DNA of 64,000 nt from the NCBI RefSeq assembly GCF_009674775.1, contig NZ_WKKE01000007.1, positions 1-64,000 on the forward strand, in the 5' to 3' direction. Both the position numbers and the translations under genes were made by a program. The stretch is from Flavobacterium sp. LC2016-23. GTDB taxonomy: Bacteria; Bacteroidota; Bacteroidia; Flavobacteriales; Flavobacteriaceae. Below the pieces are notes generated by a model that made no database searches, was not told the DNA's origin, and saw nothing but the letters and a program-made list of their open reading frames with translations. Within the stretch, counting starts at the first letter, position 1; each line of letters begins with the position of its first letter. Shown piece after piece: positions 55,095 to 63,206 of this stretch.

Positions 55095-56276
55095 TTATTT
55101 AATTAGTATCTGATTGTTTTTTATCGTGTAATTAATGCCGTGAATGTCATTAAAGTAACTCATCACTTTTTCTATGGATTCCTCTTTAAAACTAGCATTG
55201 AATTTTTCATTCGCCAGCTTTTCATTTTTGTTGATGATTGTAATATTATAGCGTCTTTCTAATTTTGTGATGATATTTTTGAAAGTCATGTTTCTAAAGG
55301 TCAAACCGCCATTTATCCATGAAGTATAAATATCCGTCAATACGGGTTTGGTCAATATTTTGTCATTTTCTCTGTCAAAACTACCTTTGTAACCCGGCTT
55401 CAGGATGGTATTGTTATCGGGATTAAATGTTTCATTGGTGCGGTACATGCCAACAGAACCTTCCACCAGCACAACATCTGTAGATTGGTCTTCGGGATAA
55501 TTGGAAACGTTGAAGTGTGTTCCTAAAACGCGGACGTTCAGCTTGTCTGCATTGACAATAAAGGGATGTTTTTTATCTTTCGCTACATCAAAAAAAGCTT
55601 CTCCCTCCAGGAAAACCTGTCTGTTTTCGCCGGCGATAAATTTTACCGGATATCTTAAAGTAGTTCCTGAATTTAGGTGAACAAGAGTTCCGTCAGACAA
55701 TTGCAGCTGAAATTTTTTGCCGTATGGAATTTTGATAGTGTTGTACGATAGTTTTTCCAAATCAGAACTATTTTCATAAACCAGTTTGTCTCCACTTTGA
55801 TTCCCAACAATATTTCCTTTTGAATCTCTTACCTGTACCGAATGATCTTCAGAAATAATCTGAACATTTCCGTCTTCTAACTGTAAAACAATATCAGTGC
55901 TTTTAAAATCAAATTTTTGTTCCGGTGTTTTATCAGTAAAGTTTTGTTTGTAAACAGCAAAGCCAATTCCGAATAAAACCACTACGGAAGCAGCTATTGA
56001 AATATACTTTCTGAAATTTGACTTTCCGGAAGAGATGTTTATCGTAGTTTCATTTTCTTTGGAGGCCTGAAGAATGTTCAGGAAAATGTCATCAGCCCTT
56101 TGCGGATTCATTTTCGGCATTTCGGTAAGCAGATCTTGAATATCCTCAACCGAAGGAAAATCATCCGTCAGTTTATTTTTTTTATAATAGGCAATTACCT
56201 CATTTGTTTCTTCGGCTGTACATTGATTTAAAACAAATTTTTGTAAAAGGCTTTTTATTTCAGAATTTGAATTCAT
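55095..56276 (-). CDS. FecR-family anti-sigma factor
   Basis: A 393-residue transmembrane signal relay. A cytosolic N-terminal part (about 1-85), one membrane helix at about 88-106 (YISIAASVVVLFGIGFAVYK), a periplasmic FecR domain (KIPYGKKFQLQLSDGTLVHLNSGTTLRYPVKF) and a C-terminal DUF4974-like STN-type domain (TFRNMTFKNIITKLERRYNI). It binds the STN domain of SusC and controls the ECF sigma factor. Separated from sigma by 348 bp that contain a terminator, so the two are not a tight operon. Confidence 0.94.
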   Translation of the reverse strand: MNSNSEIKSLLQKFVLNQCTAEETNEVIAYYKKNKLTDDFPSVEDIQDLLTEMPKMNPQRADDIFLNILQASKENETTINISSGKSNFRKYISIAASVVVLFGIGFAVYKQNFTDKTPEQKFDFKSTDIVLQLEDGNVQIISEDHSVQVRDSKGNIVGNQSGDKLVYENSSDLEKLSYNTIKIPYGKKFQLQLSDGTLVHLNSGTTLRYPVKFIAGENRQVFLEGEAFFDVAKDKKHPFIVNADKLNVRVLGTHFNVSNYPEDQSTDVVLVEGSVGMYRTNETFNPDNNTILKPGYKGSFDRENDKILTKPVLTDIYTSWINGGLTFRNMTFKNIITKLERRYNITIINKNEKLANEKFNASFKEESIEKVMSYFNDIHGINYTIKNNQILIK

Positions 56277-56458
56277 TTCGAATTGGTTTTAGGTCCGGTT
56301 CTGATATAATACAGTTGAAAAGAAGGGGAGTACTACTCAAACGTTGTAAATTTTTAAAATTTAACATTTTTGAAATATCGTAAATCTTCTGAAGTACTAT
56401 TCTTGTTGCGTTTTTTAATAAATGAAATATTTTAATTTTTTTAATAATCGGCTCGTTT

Positions 56459-56488
56459 TGTCATTTCGAACGAAGGGAGAAATCGCAT
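56459..56488. repeat. Single REP-like element, kin of the array at 1-850
   Basis: TGTCATTTCGAACGAAGGGA followed by GAAATCGCAT matches the core of the array units, with the fuller palindromic centre CGAACGAAGGG. It lies in the FecR-sigma gap (56277-56624), which holds no gene. Confidence 0.8.
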
Positions 56489-56570
56489 TTGCTGAATACA
56501 CAAAGCACATTGCTCTGTATTTAAAGTTACTGTACGTTGCATCAACCCTCGAGCCCTTTGCGGTTACAAC

Positions 56571-56599
56571 AAAAAAAAATCACCCGGAAAGAGTGATTT
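56571..56599 (-). terminator. Terminator after the ECF sigma gene
   Basis: On the minus strand, AAATCAC...GTGATTT stem followed by a run of T, 25 bp after the sigma stop. Confidence 0.8.
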
Positions 56600-56624
56600 A
56601 ATTGGTTAAATGTGGTTTTTTGGT

Positions 56625-57188
56625 TTAGACAATTTCGTCATGAACCTGAAAAAAGACCCGCATCGATTCTAATGCTTTGCTCATCTGGTTCCTGACTGTA
56701 TTTATAGAGATGCCGAGTTCCTGACTGATTTCTTCGTAACTCATGCCTTTCTTTCGTGACATTTTAAAAATTTGCTTTCGCTTGGGAGGCAATTGATTCA
56801 TGGCCTGCTTGCGGAGTTTTTTGCAATCGGCTTCCCGAATTGAATAATCTCCGTATTCGTGCGATTTCTGGCTTTCATAAAAAATCTCTTCTTTGAGCAG
56901 TACATCATTTGCTGCTTTATTTAAGAAATTAAAAGCCTGATTTCGGGCAATGGTAAAAATATAAGCCTTAAAGGATTGTTCCGGATTTAAATTTTCGCGG
57001 TTCATCCAGACTTTCATAAAAACATCCTGAACATTTTCTTCAGCAGCTTCCTTAGATTTTAAAATACTGATGCTGTACCCATAGATATCCTGATAGTATA
57101 AATCAAAAAGGGCACGAAATGCTTTTTCGTTACCGTTTTGGAGTTCACTGACCAATAATTTTTCGCTATGGTTGCTCGCTTCTAACAT
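56625..57188 (-). CDS. ECF sigma-70 factor of the starch locus
   Basis: A 187-residue extracytoplasmic-function sigma factor. Region 2 is about residues 22-92 (FRALFDLYYQDIYGYSISILKSKEAAEENVQDVFMKVW), region 4 is about 128-180 (LPPKRKQIFKMSRKKGMSYEEISQELGISINTVRNQMSKAL). It lacks the region 1.1/3 found in housekeeping factors. Partner anti-sigma is the FecR protein downstream. Its own promoter fits the consensus TTTG-N18-TATATTTG. Confidence 0.95.
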   Translation of the reverse strand: MLEASNHSEKLLVSELQNGNEKAFRALFDLYYQDIYGYSISILKSKEAAEENVQDVFMKVWMNRENLNPEQSFKAYIFTIARNQAFNFLNKAANDVLLKEEIFYESQKSHEYGDYSIREADCKKLRKQAMNQLPPKRKQIFKMSRKKGMSYEEISQELGISINTVRNQMSKALESMRVFFQVHDEIV

Positions 57189-57262
57189 TAATTTAATTAG
57201 TCTTGTTTAGTTCTAATTATATTATGACTCTAAATGGGGGGTGTGATTGTTTGCTTGGTTGG

Positions 57263-57292
57263 CAAATATATAAAAATATTATTCTCAACAAA
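57263..57292 (-). promoter_or_regulatory. Promoter of the ECF sigma gene
   Basis: TTTG (57289-57292) and TATATTTG (57263-57270) on the minus strand are separated by 18 bp, a full Bacteroidota consensus promoter, about 75 bp before the ATG. The rest of the 57189-57561 gap contains a terminator and A+T-rich sequence. Confidence 0.7.
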
Positions 57293-57489
57293 TTATAACT
57301 AAAAAAACTTATTTCTTAATTTTTGTTAGTTTTTTTATTAAATGAAGAATAAACGCCTGTAAGTCACTCTTTATAAGCAAGTGTCATTTTGACGCTTTTG
57401 AGTTTTGCAATTTAATCGTAAAGATACTTTTGAGAATATTCTTATTTGTGTGTACTAAATAAAGGCGATCAAAGGTTTATAAACTTAAA

Positions 57490-57528
57490 AATCCTTTTCT
57501 CTTTTAAACCTTAAAAGAGAAAAGGATT
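57490..57528 (-). terminator. Terminator after the ACT-like protein gene
   Basis: Perfect 18-bp stem AATCCTTTTCTCTTTTAA with its complement, 3-nt loop, T run on the minus strand. Confidence 0.88.
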
Positions 57529-57561
57529 CTATGTTTTGGTAAATTTTGTGTTGTTTTAGCT

Positions 57562-58218
57562 TTAGTTTTTCAAATCTTTAATCACTTTAAAAGCAACATC
57601 AACCTGATCTTCCCCAACCAGAATGGTGAATTCATTTGAAGTCGAAATTACCTCGTTTATAATGATTCCTTCCCAGGCCAGACGCTGAAAGATAAAGTAA
57701 TAAATACCCGGAACAACAATATTTTCTTTAGGTAATTTTACAGTTATGGAAGCAAGATTATCTAATTTCTGTATTAGTTTTTCACGCATAAAGTGTTTTT
57801 CAACCAAATGGTTAACACTGCTGCTTACGACAATATTAGTTTCGTTTACACCGCGGGATGAGGTGTAAAAAATATCAGACAAAACATTAATATCAGATAT
57901 CAGATCGGCTTGTTTGTTTAAGACAGTTTCTGAGGCTGCAAAAGTGTAATCCGTTAATTCTGAACGAACTGTAATCTCCCCAATGTTCTTGATGACTTTG
58001 TTGATTTTATGGTTCAGTTTAAAATCCAATTCTTCTGTGAGTCGTTTTAGAGACATTACAACAGCGCCTTGTTTTACTTCTTTACCAAATTCACTTTCCA
58101 GTTCGGTCATGATATTCCGGGACAGAGAGGTAAGGTTGATGATTCCAAGCGATAACGCATTCAATAAAAAGGGTTTTGTTTTAATGTAATTTTCTACAAT
58201 GGAAGAAACGGTTTTCAT
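57562..58218 (-). CDS. ACT-like regulatory-domain protein (often annotated aspartate kinase)
   Basis: A 218-residue cytosolic protein. The N-terminal 70 residues are helical (KPFLLNALSLGIINLTSLSRNIMTELESEFGKEVKQGAVVMSLKRL). Two segments, about 75-140 (KNIGEITVRSELTDYTF) and about 145-218 (LDNLASITVKLPKENIVVPGIYYFIFQRLAWEGIIINEVISTSNEFTILV), look like ACT domains that bind small molecules. Homologues are frequently labelled aspartate kinase, but the kinase domain is absent, so that label is not supported here. A 19-T run separates its start from its promoter. Confidence 0.85.
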   Translation of the reverse strand: MKTVSSIVENYIKTKPFLLNALSLGIINLTSLSRNIMTELESEFGKEVKQGAVVMSLKRLTEELDFKLNHKINKVIKNIGEITVRSELTDYTFAASETVLNKQADLISDINVLSDIFYTSSRGVNETNIVVSSSVNHLVEKHFMREKLIQKLDNLASITVKLPKENIVVPGIYYFIFQRLAWEGIIINEVISTSNEFTILVGEDQVDVAFKVIKDLKN

Positions 58219-58220
58219 AG

Positions 58221-58239
58221 TTTTTTTTTTTTTTTTTTT
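58221..58239. repeat. 19-bp homopolymeric T run 2 bp from an ATG
   Basis: Nineteen consecutive T (A on the coding minus strand) lie immediately upstream of the start codon of the ACT-like gene, between it and the promoter at 58289. Such tracts are prone to slippage. Confidence 0.9.
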
Positions 58240-58288
58240 GTAACGTAATTGGTTGGTTTAGTTAACAGCACGATGTTATAAAACTCTG

Positions 58289-58319
58289 CAAATATAAATA
58301 AAAAAACAATTTGTTACAA
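58289..58319 (-). promoter_or_regulatory. Promoter of the ACT-like gene
   Basis: TTG (58317-58319) and TATATTTG (58289-58296) on the minus strand, 20 bp apart, a consensus Bacteroidota promoter 70 bp before the ATG. Confidence 0.65.
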
Positions 58320-58340
58320 TTATAACAATAGAAAATTGTG

Positions 58341-58700
58341 TTAAAAATGATAAAAAGCGTCTGTAAGATGTTCAATTGCAAATGATTCGTTGTTTTTTTG
58401 TACCGCAATGATGTCAAATCTTACTTCAAAATCTATTTCCCTATAGTTTATGTAGGCATTTACTGCTTTTACCAGTAACTGAATTTTTTTCGGTTTAACA
58501 AAATCCTGAGGAAGACCAAAATCGATACTGGATCTGGTTTTGACTTCAATTATGGCCAGAATATTTTCTTTTTGGGCAATGATATCTATTTCAGCCTTCT
58601 GAAAGGTCCAGTTGCGCTCCAGAATTTCATAGCCGTTTTCCTGAAGGAAGGCTACGGCAAGTTCTTCTCCTTTTTTTCCGAGTTCGTTGTGTTCGGCCAT
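58341..58700 (-). CDS. YraN/UPF0102-family putative endonuclease
   Basis: A 119-residue protein of the UPF0102 family, with a restriction-endonuclease-like core: GKKGEELAVAFLQENGYEILERNWTF, KAEIDIIAQKENILAIIEVKTRSS with the acidic and Lys residues of a PD-(D/E)xK nuclease (Asp, Glu, Lys in AEIDII...IEVK), and PQDFVKPKKIQLLVKA. Role unknown. Full length. Confidence 0.93.
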   Translation of the reverse strand: MAEHNELGKKGEELAVAFLQENGYEILERNWTFQKAEIDIIAQKENILAIIEVKTRSSIDFGLPQDFVKPKKIQLLVKAVNAYINYREIDFEVRFDIIAVQKNNESFAIEHLTDAFYHF

Positions 58701-58717
58701 TTTTTTTTAGGTTTTTT

Positions 58718-58773
58718 AGTCTCAGTTTTCAGTCTCTGTCTCAGTTTTCAGTCTCAGTTTTCAGTCTCAGTTT
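58718..58773. repeat. CAGTTTTCAGTCTCAGT low-complexity tract
   Basis: Iterated CTCAGTTTTCAGT units immediately upstream of the YraN gene. Same family as 20354-20438 and 62287-62570. Confidence 0.75.
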
Positions 58774-58798
58774 GGAATTTTTTTGTAAATTTTGATGG

Positions 58799-58854
58799 CA
58801 CGCAAAGACGCAAAGTCGCAAAGTAATTCATTTCGAACTTTGCGACTTTGCGTG
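58799..58854. repeat. CGCAAAG-family hairpin, short form
   Basis: CACGCAAAGACGCAAAGTCG with AAAGT faces ACTTTGCGACTTTGCGTG; a nested palindrome in the gap between two genes. Confidence 0.8.
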
Positions 58855-58910
58855 ATTTATATTGTGGTATTTAAAACTCTTCCTTAATTTAAGGAATTGT
58901 TTGGGAAGCA

Positions 58911-59915
58911 TTATTTGGTGAAGACAACAGTACTTCCGGATTCATTAACTTCTATGGTAATAGTACTTCCCATGATTAAAGCCCTGTTGTCCTGAATATG
59001 ACCTGCCGGGAAATTGAAAATTACCGGAATATTATATTTTTGGGTGACATCATCTACGATTTCAACGGCATTTTTACCCCACGGCACTTCGTTGTCCTTC
59101 ATTTTAGTCATCCCACCAACAATTATTCCTTTCAGGTTTTCGATGCATCCGTTGCGTCTCAGGTTCATCATCATACGGTCAATATGATACAGATATTCAT
59201 CTAAATCTTCAATAAATAAAATTTTATCCTTGCAATCTATGGCAGATTGGGATCCTAACAAACTATAAAGTATGGATAAATTTCCGCCTACCAATTCTCC
59301 GGTTGCTTTTCCGTAACGATTCATTTTATCCGGGCCTACAGTGTATGATAGAGTCTCACCAAACAAAGCTGCTTTCATCGAACTGATAGCGGCCGGAGTA
59401 GCACGCGGAATCGTTACCGGCATTACCCCATGTATAGATTTATAGCCCATTGTATTCAGGTGGTTGTGCAAAACGGTAACGTCGCTAAATCCAATAATCC
59501 ATTTTGGATGTTGTCTGAATTTGGTGAAATCCAAAAGATCAATCATTCGCACCGTTCCATATCCACCGCGGACACACCAAATGGCTTTAATGTTTGGATT
59601 GTCCAATTGTTTCTGAAAATCAGCAGCACGTTGTTCGTCAGTCCCGGCCAATTGATTGACATCAAGGCCTATAGTGCTTCCTATTACGGCCTCTAAACCC
59701 CAGCTGTGCAATAAATCGATAGTAGGTTTAAGATTATCATCTATATTTTTTCTGGCTGTTGCTAAAATAGCTACTGTATCTCCTTTTTGTAAATAAGGTG
59801 GTGTGATCATGTTTTGTTGGGATTGACAGGTGAATGATTGCAAAGCAAAAGTAAGAAATACGATTTTACAAAGGGTAAAACGTTTCTTTATATGTTGAAA
59901 GCAGCTCGTGTTCAT
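58911..59915 (-). CDS. S66-family LD-carboxypeptidase
   Basis: A 334-residue serine peptidase that removes the terminal D-Ala from peptidoglycan tetrapeptides. Nucleophile Ser144 in IIGFSDVTVLH, the upstream CVRGGYGTVRMIDLLD family motif, Glu in LFIEDLDEYLY and His in FPAGHIQDN. An N-terminal hydrophobic segment (KIVFLTFALQSFTC) suggests export, possibly as a lipoprotein, though the lipobox at Cys30 is weak. Adjacent to a serine hydrolase gene on the same strand. Confidence 0.93.
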   Translation of the reverse strand: MNTSCFQHIKKRFTLCKIVFLTFALQSFTCQSQQNMITPPYLQKGDTVAILATARKNIDDNLKPTIDLLHSWGLEAVIGSTIGLDVNQLAGTDEQRAADFQKQLDNPNIKAIWCVRGGYGTVRMIDLLDFTKFRQHPKWIIGFSDVTVLHNHLNTMGYKSIHGVMPVTIPRATPAAISSMKAALFGETLSYTVGPDKMNRYGKATGELVGGNLSILYSLLGSQSAIDCKDKILFIEDLDEYLYHIDRMMMNLRRNGCIENLKGIIVGGMTKMKDNEVPWGKNAVEIVDDVTQKYNIPVIFNFPAGHIQDNRALIMGSTITIEVNESGSTVVFTK

Positions 59916-59964
59916 AGTATCTTTTGCTTAAAATTATAAATTATTTTTAAGATTTTGGCTAAAA

Positions 59965-61038
59965 TTAACCGCCATATTGTTTTTCTAATTCCTCCAGAAG
60001 AAGCGTTAATCCTTTATCGGCTTCTTCAGATTGTACGTTGGCAAAAATAAGGAAAGCTTTATTAATAGCGGGACAAAGATACACTTTGGTTAAAAATGTT
60101 CCGGGATTTCCGTTGTGAAAGGAATATTTTAACTGATTTTTTTCTTTGATTTCTGATTGCCATCCAAAAGAAAATTCAGGAAGTCCATAATGCATGTGTT
60201 CGAATTCATCAGCCGTTAATAGTTTTGATTTCCCGAGAAGTCCCTGAAGCTGCAGTTGTGCAAATTTACAATAATCAGGTAAATTTATATTGATATTACC
60301 TGCTGCTGATAGCCAGTTTAATTTGTAATTCAGAGCCGGTTTTTCGGGTTTTAAATTTTCATCATGACCCCAGGGCTGATTTTTGTCTTTTAGATTCGGC
60401 TGACCAAAATCAAAAGCAATTTGTAAAGATTTTCCGAGCTCGTACACGAGAGTTTCGTAGCTTTTTCCGGTGGCTTTTTCAAGCATTAATCCGGCTGCAA
60501 CATAACTGGGATTGGACCAATAGATCTCTTGTTGTTCTGCAACTGGCTTTTGTTGAAAAAACCATTCTATAAATTCATAGCGTTGCTGCTGGTTGTTTCC
60601 TTTGATTTCTTTAGGGGTTGGAGTCTCATTTCCATAGGACCAGATGTTGAGATTCGCTCTGAAAGTTAAAAAATCCTGCAAGGTAAAATCATAAGTAGCC
60701 GGATTGCTTTTTGATTTTAATTCCGGATACAAATCAAAAAATTTAGTGTCCCATTTTATTTTTCCTTCTTTGACCAAAAGCGTTGCGATATAACTTGTAA
60801 CTGTTTTGGTTATGGATCCTAAACGAAAGCGATCATCGATTTTTGCTTTATAAGAAGTATTGTAACGCTGATCACCCAAAGCCTGAATCTCAAATACAGA
60901 ATCTGAAGAGACAACCGCATAAGCCAGTTCCGGAATTTTGTGTGTTATCCTGATGCTGTCTGCAAACGAACTGTTTTTTTGCCCGTAAAAAGAAGTTAGA
61001 AAGCTAATATAAAAGGCAAAAACAAATATTTTTTTCAT
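59965..61038 (-). CDS. Beta-lactamase-family serine hydrolase, secreted
   Basis: A 357-residue class C beta-lactamase-like esterase from the ATG at 61038, with signal peptide (KKIFVFAFYISFLTSFYGQ). Catalytic S-x-x-K is SITK in RLGSITKTVTSYIA, and the Y-x-N-like motif lies in YWSNPSYVAAGLMLEKATGKSY. The final motif is near FHNGNPGTF. An upstream in-frame ATG at 61092 would add residues before the signal peptide and is not used. 50 bp from the LD-carboxypeptidase gene, so cotranscription is likely. Confidence 0.9.
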   Translation of the reverse strand: MKKIFVFAFYISFLTSFYGQKNSSFADSIRITHKIPELAYAVVSSDSVFEIQALGDQRYNTSYKAKIDDRFRLGSITKTVTSYIATLLVKEGKIKWDTKFFDLYPELKSKSNPATYDFTLQDFLTFRANLNIWSYGNETPTPKEIKGNNQQQRYEFIEWFFQQKPVAEQQEIYWSNPSYVAAGLMLEKATGKSYETLVYELGKSLQIAFDFGQPNLKDKNQPWGHDENLKPEKPALNYKLNWLSAAGNININLPDYCKFAQLQLQGLLGKSKLLTADEFEHMHYGLPEFSFGWQSEIKEKNQLKYSFHNGNPGTFLTKVYLCPAINKAFLIFANVQSEEADKGLTLLLEELEKQYGG

Positions 61039-61175
61039 TTGGTAGCGTGTCAGGTTTTGCAGGCAAGTTACAAGCATTTTAAAGAGAAACAAAAATTAAT
61101 GGTAAAATAAATTAATATAATTTTCTTACAAATAATTAATTTCCTAATTTGTGGTTTTTAAATTCGTCAAGTATT

Positions 61176-62285
61176 ATGCATACTATTATTCGGTTTTCTT
61201 TGTTTTTCTTTTTTGTACTATCCTGCGGATTTGCCCAGCCCAAAAAGTTTAAAATACATACAGTTGCTTTCTACAATTTTGAAAATCTTTTTGATACGAT
61301 CAACGATCCCGCAACAAATGACGATGAATGGACTCCACGTGGAATTCAAAACTGGACGAATGCAAAATACCGACAGAAATTAAAGAACCTTGCGAGGGTC
61401 TTGTCTGAAATCGGAACTCCTGAAAACACCAATGCACCTGTTGTGATAGGAGGTTCTGAAATTGAAAACCGGGGCGTTCTGGAAGATTTGATCCGACAGC
61501 CCAAATTGCAGCCCTATGATTACGGAATTATTCATTTTGACTCTCCGGACAAACGCGGAATCGATGTTGCTTTATTGTATCAGAAGAAATTTTTCAGGCC
61601 GACTTCCTTTTCGAATATCCCGTTAAACATCTATAAAAACAGGAGTACTGTAATAGAAGAAAAAGTAGAAGAAAAAGTAGAAGAAGAGTCAGAGGAAGAA
61701 AAGGTTGTAGTGGCTCCCAACAATCGGGTTTTTACCAGAGACCAGCTTTTAATCACGGGATTTTTAGAAGGGGAAGAAATAAGTATAATTGTCAATCACT
61801 GGCCTTCGCGGTCCGGAGGAGAAAAAGCAACAGGCAAATATCGGGAAGCTGCCGGGGCTTTAAACCGAAAAATTATCGATTCCTTACAACACATAAATCC
61901 CGATGCTAAGGTAATTTCAATGGGAGATTTCAATGATGGTCCCTATAATAGAAGCTTTAAAGTGGCTTTAGGAACGAAAGCAAAAAAATCGGAAGTGCCG
62001 GAATTCGGCCTCTTTAATCCGTTTGAAGAAATGTTGGCCAGGGGAATGGGAACGCTCGCTTTTAGGGATTCCTGGGATATTTTCGATCAGATTATACTTT
62101 CCGAATCTTTAATAAAACCGGACTTTGATTCTTTCAAATTCTGGAAAGCCGGAATTTTCAATAAACCCTATCTAATTCAAACCTTCGGAAAATACAAAGG
62201 ATATCCGCTACGGCATACTTTAACCGAAGTAGGTTTCAGTGATCACTTTCCGGTTTATCTTTATCTGATAAAAGAAGTTAAGTAA
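61176..62285 (+). CDS. Endonuclease/exonuclease/phosphatase-family protein, exported
   Basis: A 369-residue protein from the ATG at 61176 with signal peptide (IIRFSLFFFFVLSCGFA). Metal-dependent phosphoesterase motifs are FYNFENLFDT (Asn), GGSEIENRGVLEDL (Glu), NHWPSRSGG (His), MGDFNDGPYNRS (Asp/Asn) and SDHFPVYLYL (Asp/His) at the end. A Glu-Lys-rich insertion at about residues 165-182 (EEKVEEKVEEESEEEK) is a repetitive loop. A longer TTG start at 61149 overlaps a TAATTTG promoter-like box and is not used. Substrate may be DNA, RNA or phospholipid. Confidence 0.92.
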   Translation: MHTIIRFSLFFFFVLSCGFAQPKKFKIHTVAFYNFENLFDTINDPATNDDEWTPRGIQNWTNAKYRQKLKNLARVLSEIGTPENTNAPVVIGGSEIENRGVLEDLIRQPKLQPYDYGIIHFDSPDKRGIDVALLYQKKFFRPTSFSNIPLNIYKNRSTVIEEKVEEKVEEESEEEKVVVAPNNRVFTRDQLLITGFLEGEEISIIVNHWPSRSGGEKATGKYREAAGALNRKIIDSLQHINPDAKVISMGDFNDGPYNRSFKVALGTKAKKSEVPEFGLFNPFEEMLARGMGTLAFRDSWDIFDQIILSESLIKPDFDSFKFWKAGIFNKPYLIQTFGKYKGYPLRHTLTEVGFSDHFPVYLYLIKEVK

Positions 62286-62286
62286 G

Positions 62287-62570
62287 TCTCAGTTTTCAGT
62301 CTCAGTCTCAGTCTCAGTTCTCAGTTCTCAGTTTTCAGTTTTCAGTCTCAGTCTCAGTCTCAGTCTCGGTTTCAATTTTTAAGCTGTAAACTTCCACTGC
62401 GACTGAAAACTATTCCTAGTCTCGGTTTCAATTTTAAGCTGTAAACTGCCACTGCGACTGAAAACTATTCCTAGTCTCGGTTTCAGTTTTTAGCTGTAAA
62501 CTGCGACTGTAACTGAAAACTTCTGTCACCCTCAGTTTTAGCTGTAAACCGCGACTGCGACTGAAAACTT
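62287..62570. repeat. CAGTCTCAGT low-complexity tract with ~65-bp tandem repeats
   Basis: The first 90 bp iterate CTCAGT(T/C) units, followed by about three to four copies of a 55-65 bp unit with TCTCGGTTTCAATTTTTAAG and GACTGAAAACTATTCCTAG in 62367-62570. No gene in the 62286-62607 gap apart from the promoter for the next gene. Confidence 0.85.
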
Positions 62571-62607
62571 TTACCTAACTTAGCGTTTATATAAATTAAG
62601 GACAAAA

Positions 62608-63147
62608 ATGGCAATAGCAAAACCTTTCAACCTCACCAAATGGATTGAGGAAAATCGTCAATTATTGAAACCACCGGTTGGGAATAAAAATCTTTATGTT
62701 GATTCGGGTGATTATATCGTCATGATTGTTGCAGGACCAAACGCCAGAAAAGACTATCATTATAACGAAACCGAAGAACTTTTTTACCAGTTGGAAGGAA
62801 GTATAAAAGTAGTAATCCAGGAAGATGGAGAGCGTAAAGAGATGATTTTAAATGCAGGTGACATGTACCTTCATCCGGCTAAAATTCCGCATTCTCCGGT
62901 TCGTTCCGAAGGTTCCATTGGCCTGGTGATCGAGCGTAAACGTGCCGGAAAAGGATATACAGACGGTTTGCTTTGGCATTGTGATAACTGCAATCATAAA
63001 CTTTATGAAGTGCATTTTGAATTGCATAATATCGAAAAAGATTTCCTCCCGCATTTCGAACATTTTTATAATTCAGAAGAATTAAGAACCTGCGATAACT
63101 GCGGAACCGTTATGGAATCTGATCCCAGGTTTATAGCGAAGAAATAA
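62608..63147 (+). CDS. nbaC: 3-hydroxyanthranilate 3,4-dioxygenase
   Basis: A 179-residue non-heme iron dioxygenase that opens 3-hydroxyanthranilate on the kynurenine path to quinolinate. Cupin iron ligands are His51, Glu57 and His95 (DYHYNETEELFYQ and PAKIPHSP). The C-terminal rubredoxin-like site has Cys125, Cys128, Cys162 and Cys165, as in bacterial enzymes. Full length. No other kynurenine-pathway gene is in the window. Confidence 0.96.
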   Translation: MAIAKPFNLTKWIEENRQLLKPPVGNKNLYVDSGDYIVMIVAGPNARKDYHYNETEELFYQLEGSIKVVIQEDGERKEMILNAGDMYLHPAKIPHSPVRSEGSIGLVIERKRAGKGYTDGLLWHCDNCNHKLYEVHFELHNIEKDFLPHFEHFYNSEELRTCDNCGTVMESDPRFIAKK

Positions 63148-63164
63148 GGAAACTATCGAATTTC

Positions 63165-63197
63165 AAAACTGACAGGTTTCAAAAACCTGTCAGTTTT
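63165..63197. terminator. Bidirectional terminator between dioxygenase and phosphodiesterase genes
   Basis: Perfect 15-bp stem AAAACTGACAGGTTT/AAACCTGTCAGTTTT with 3-nt loop, midway between convergent genes. Confidence 0.9.
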
Positions 63198-63206
63198 AGA
63201 TAATTC

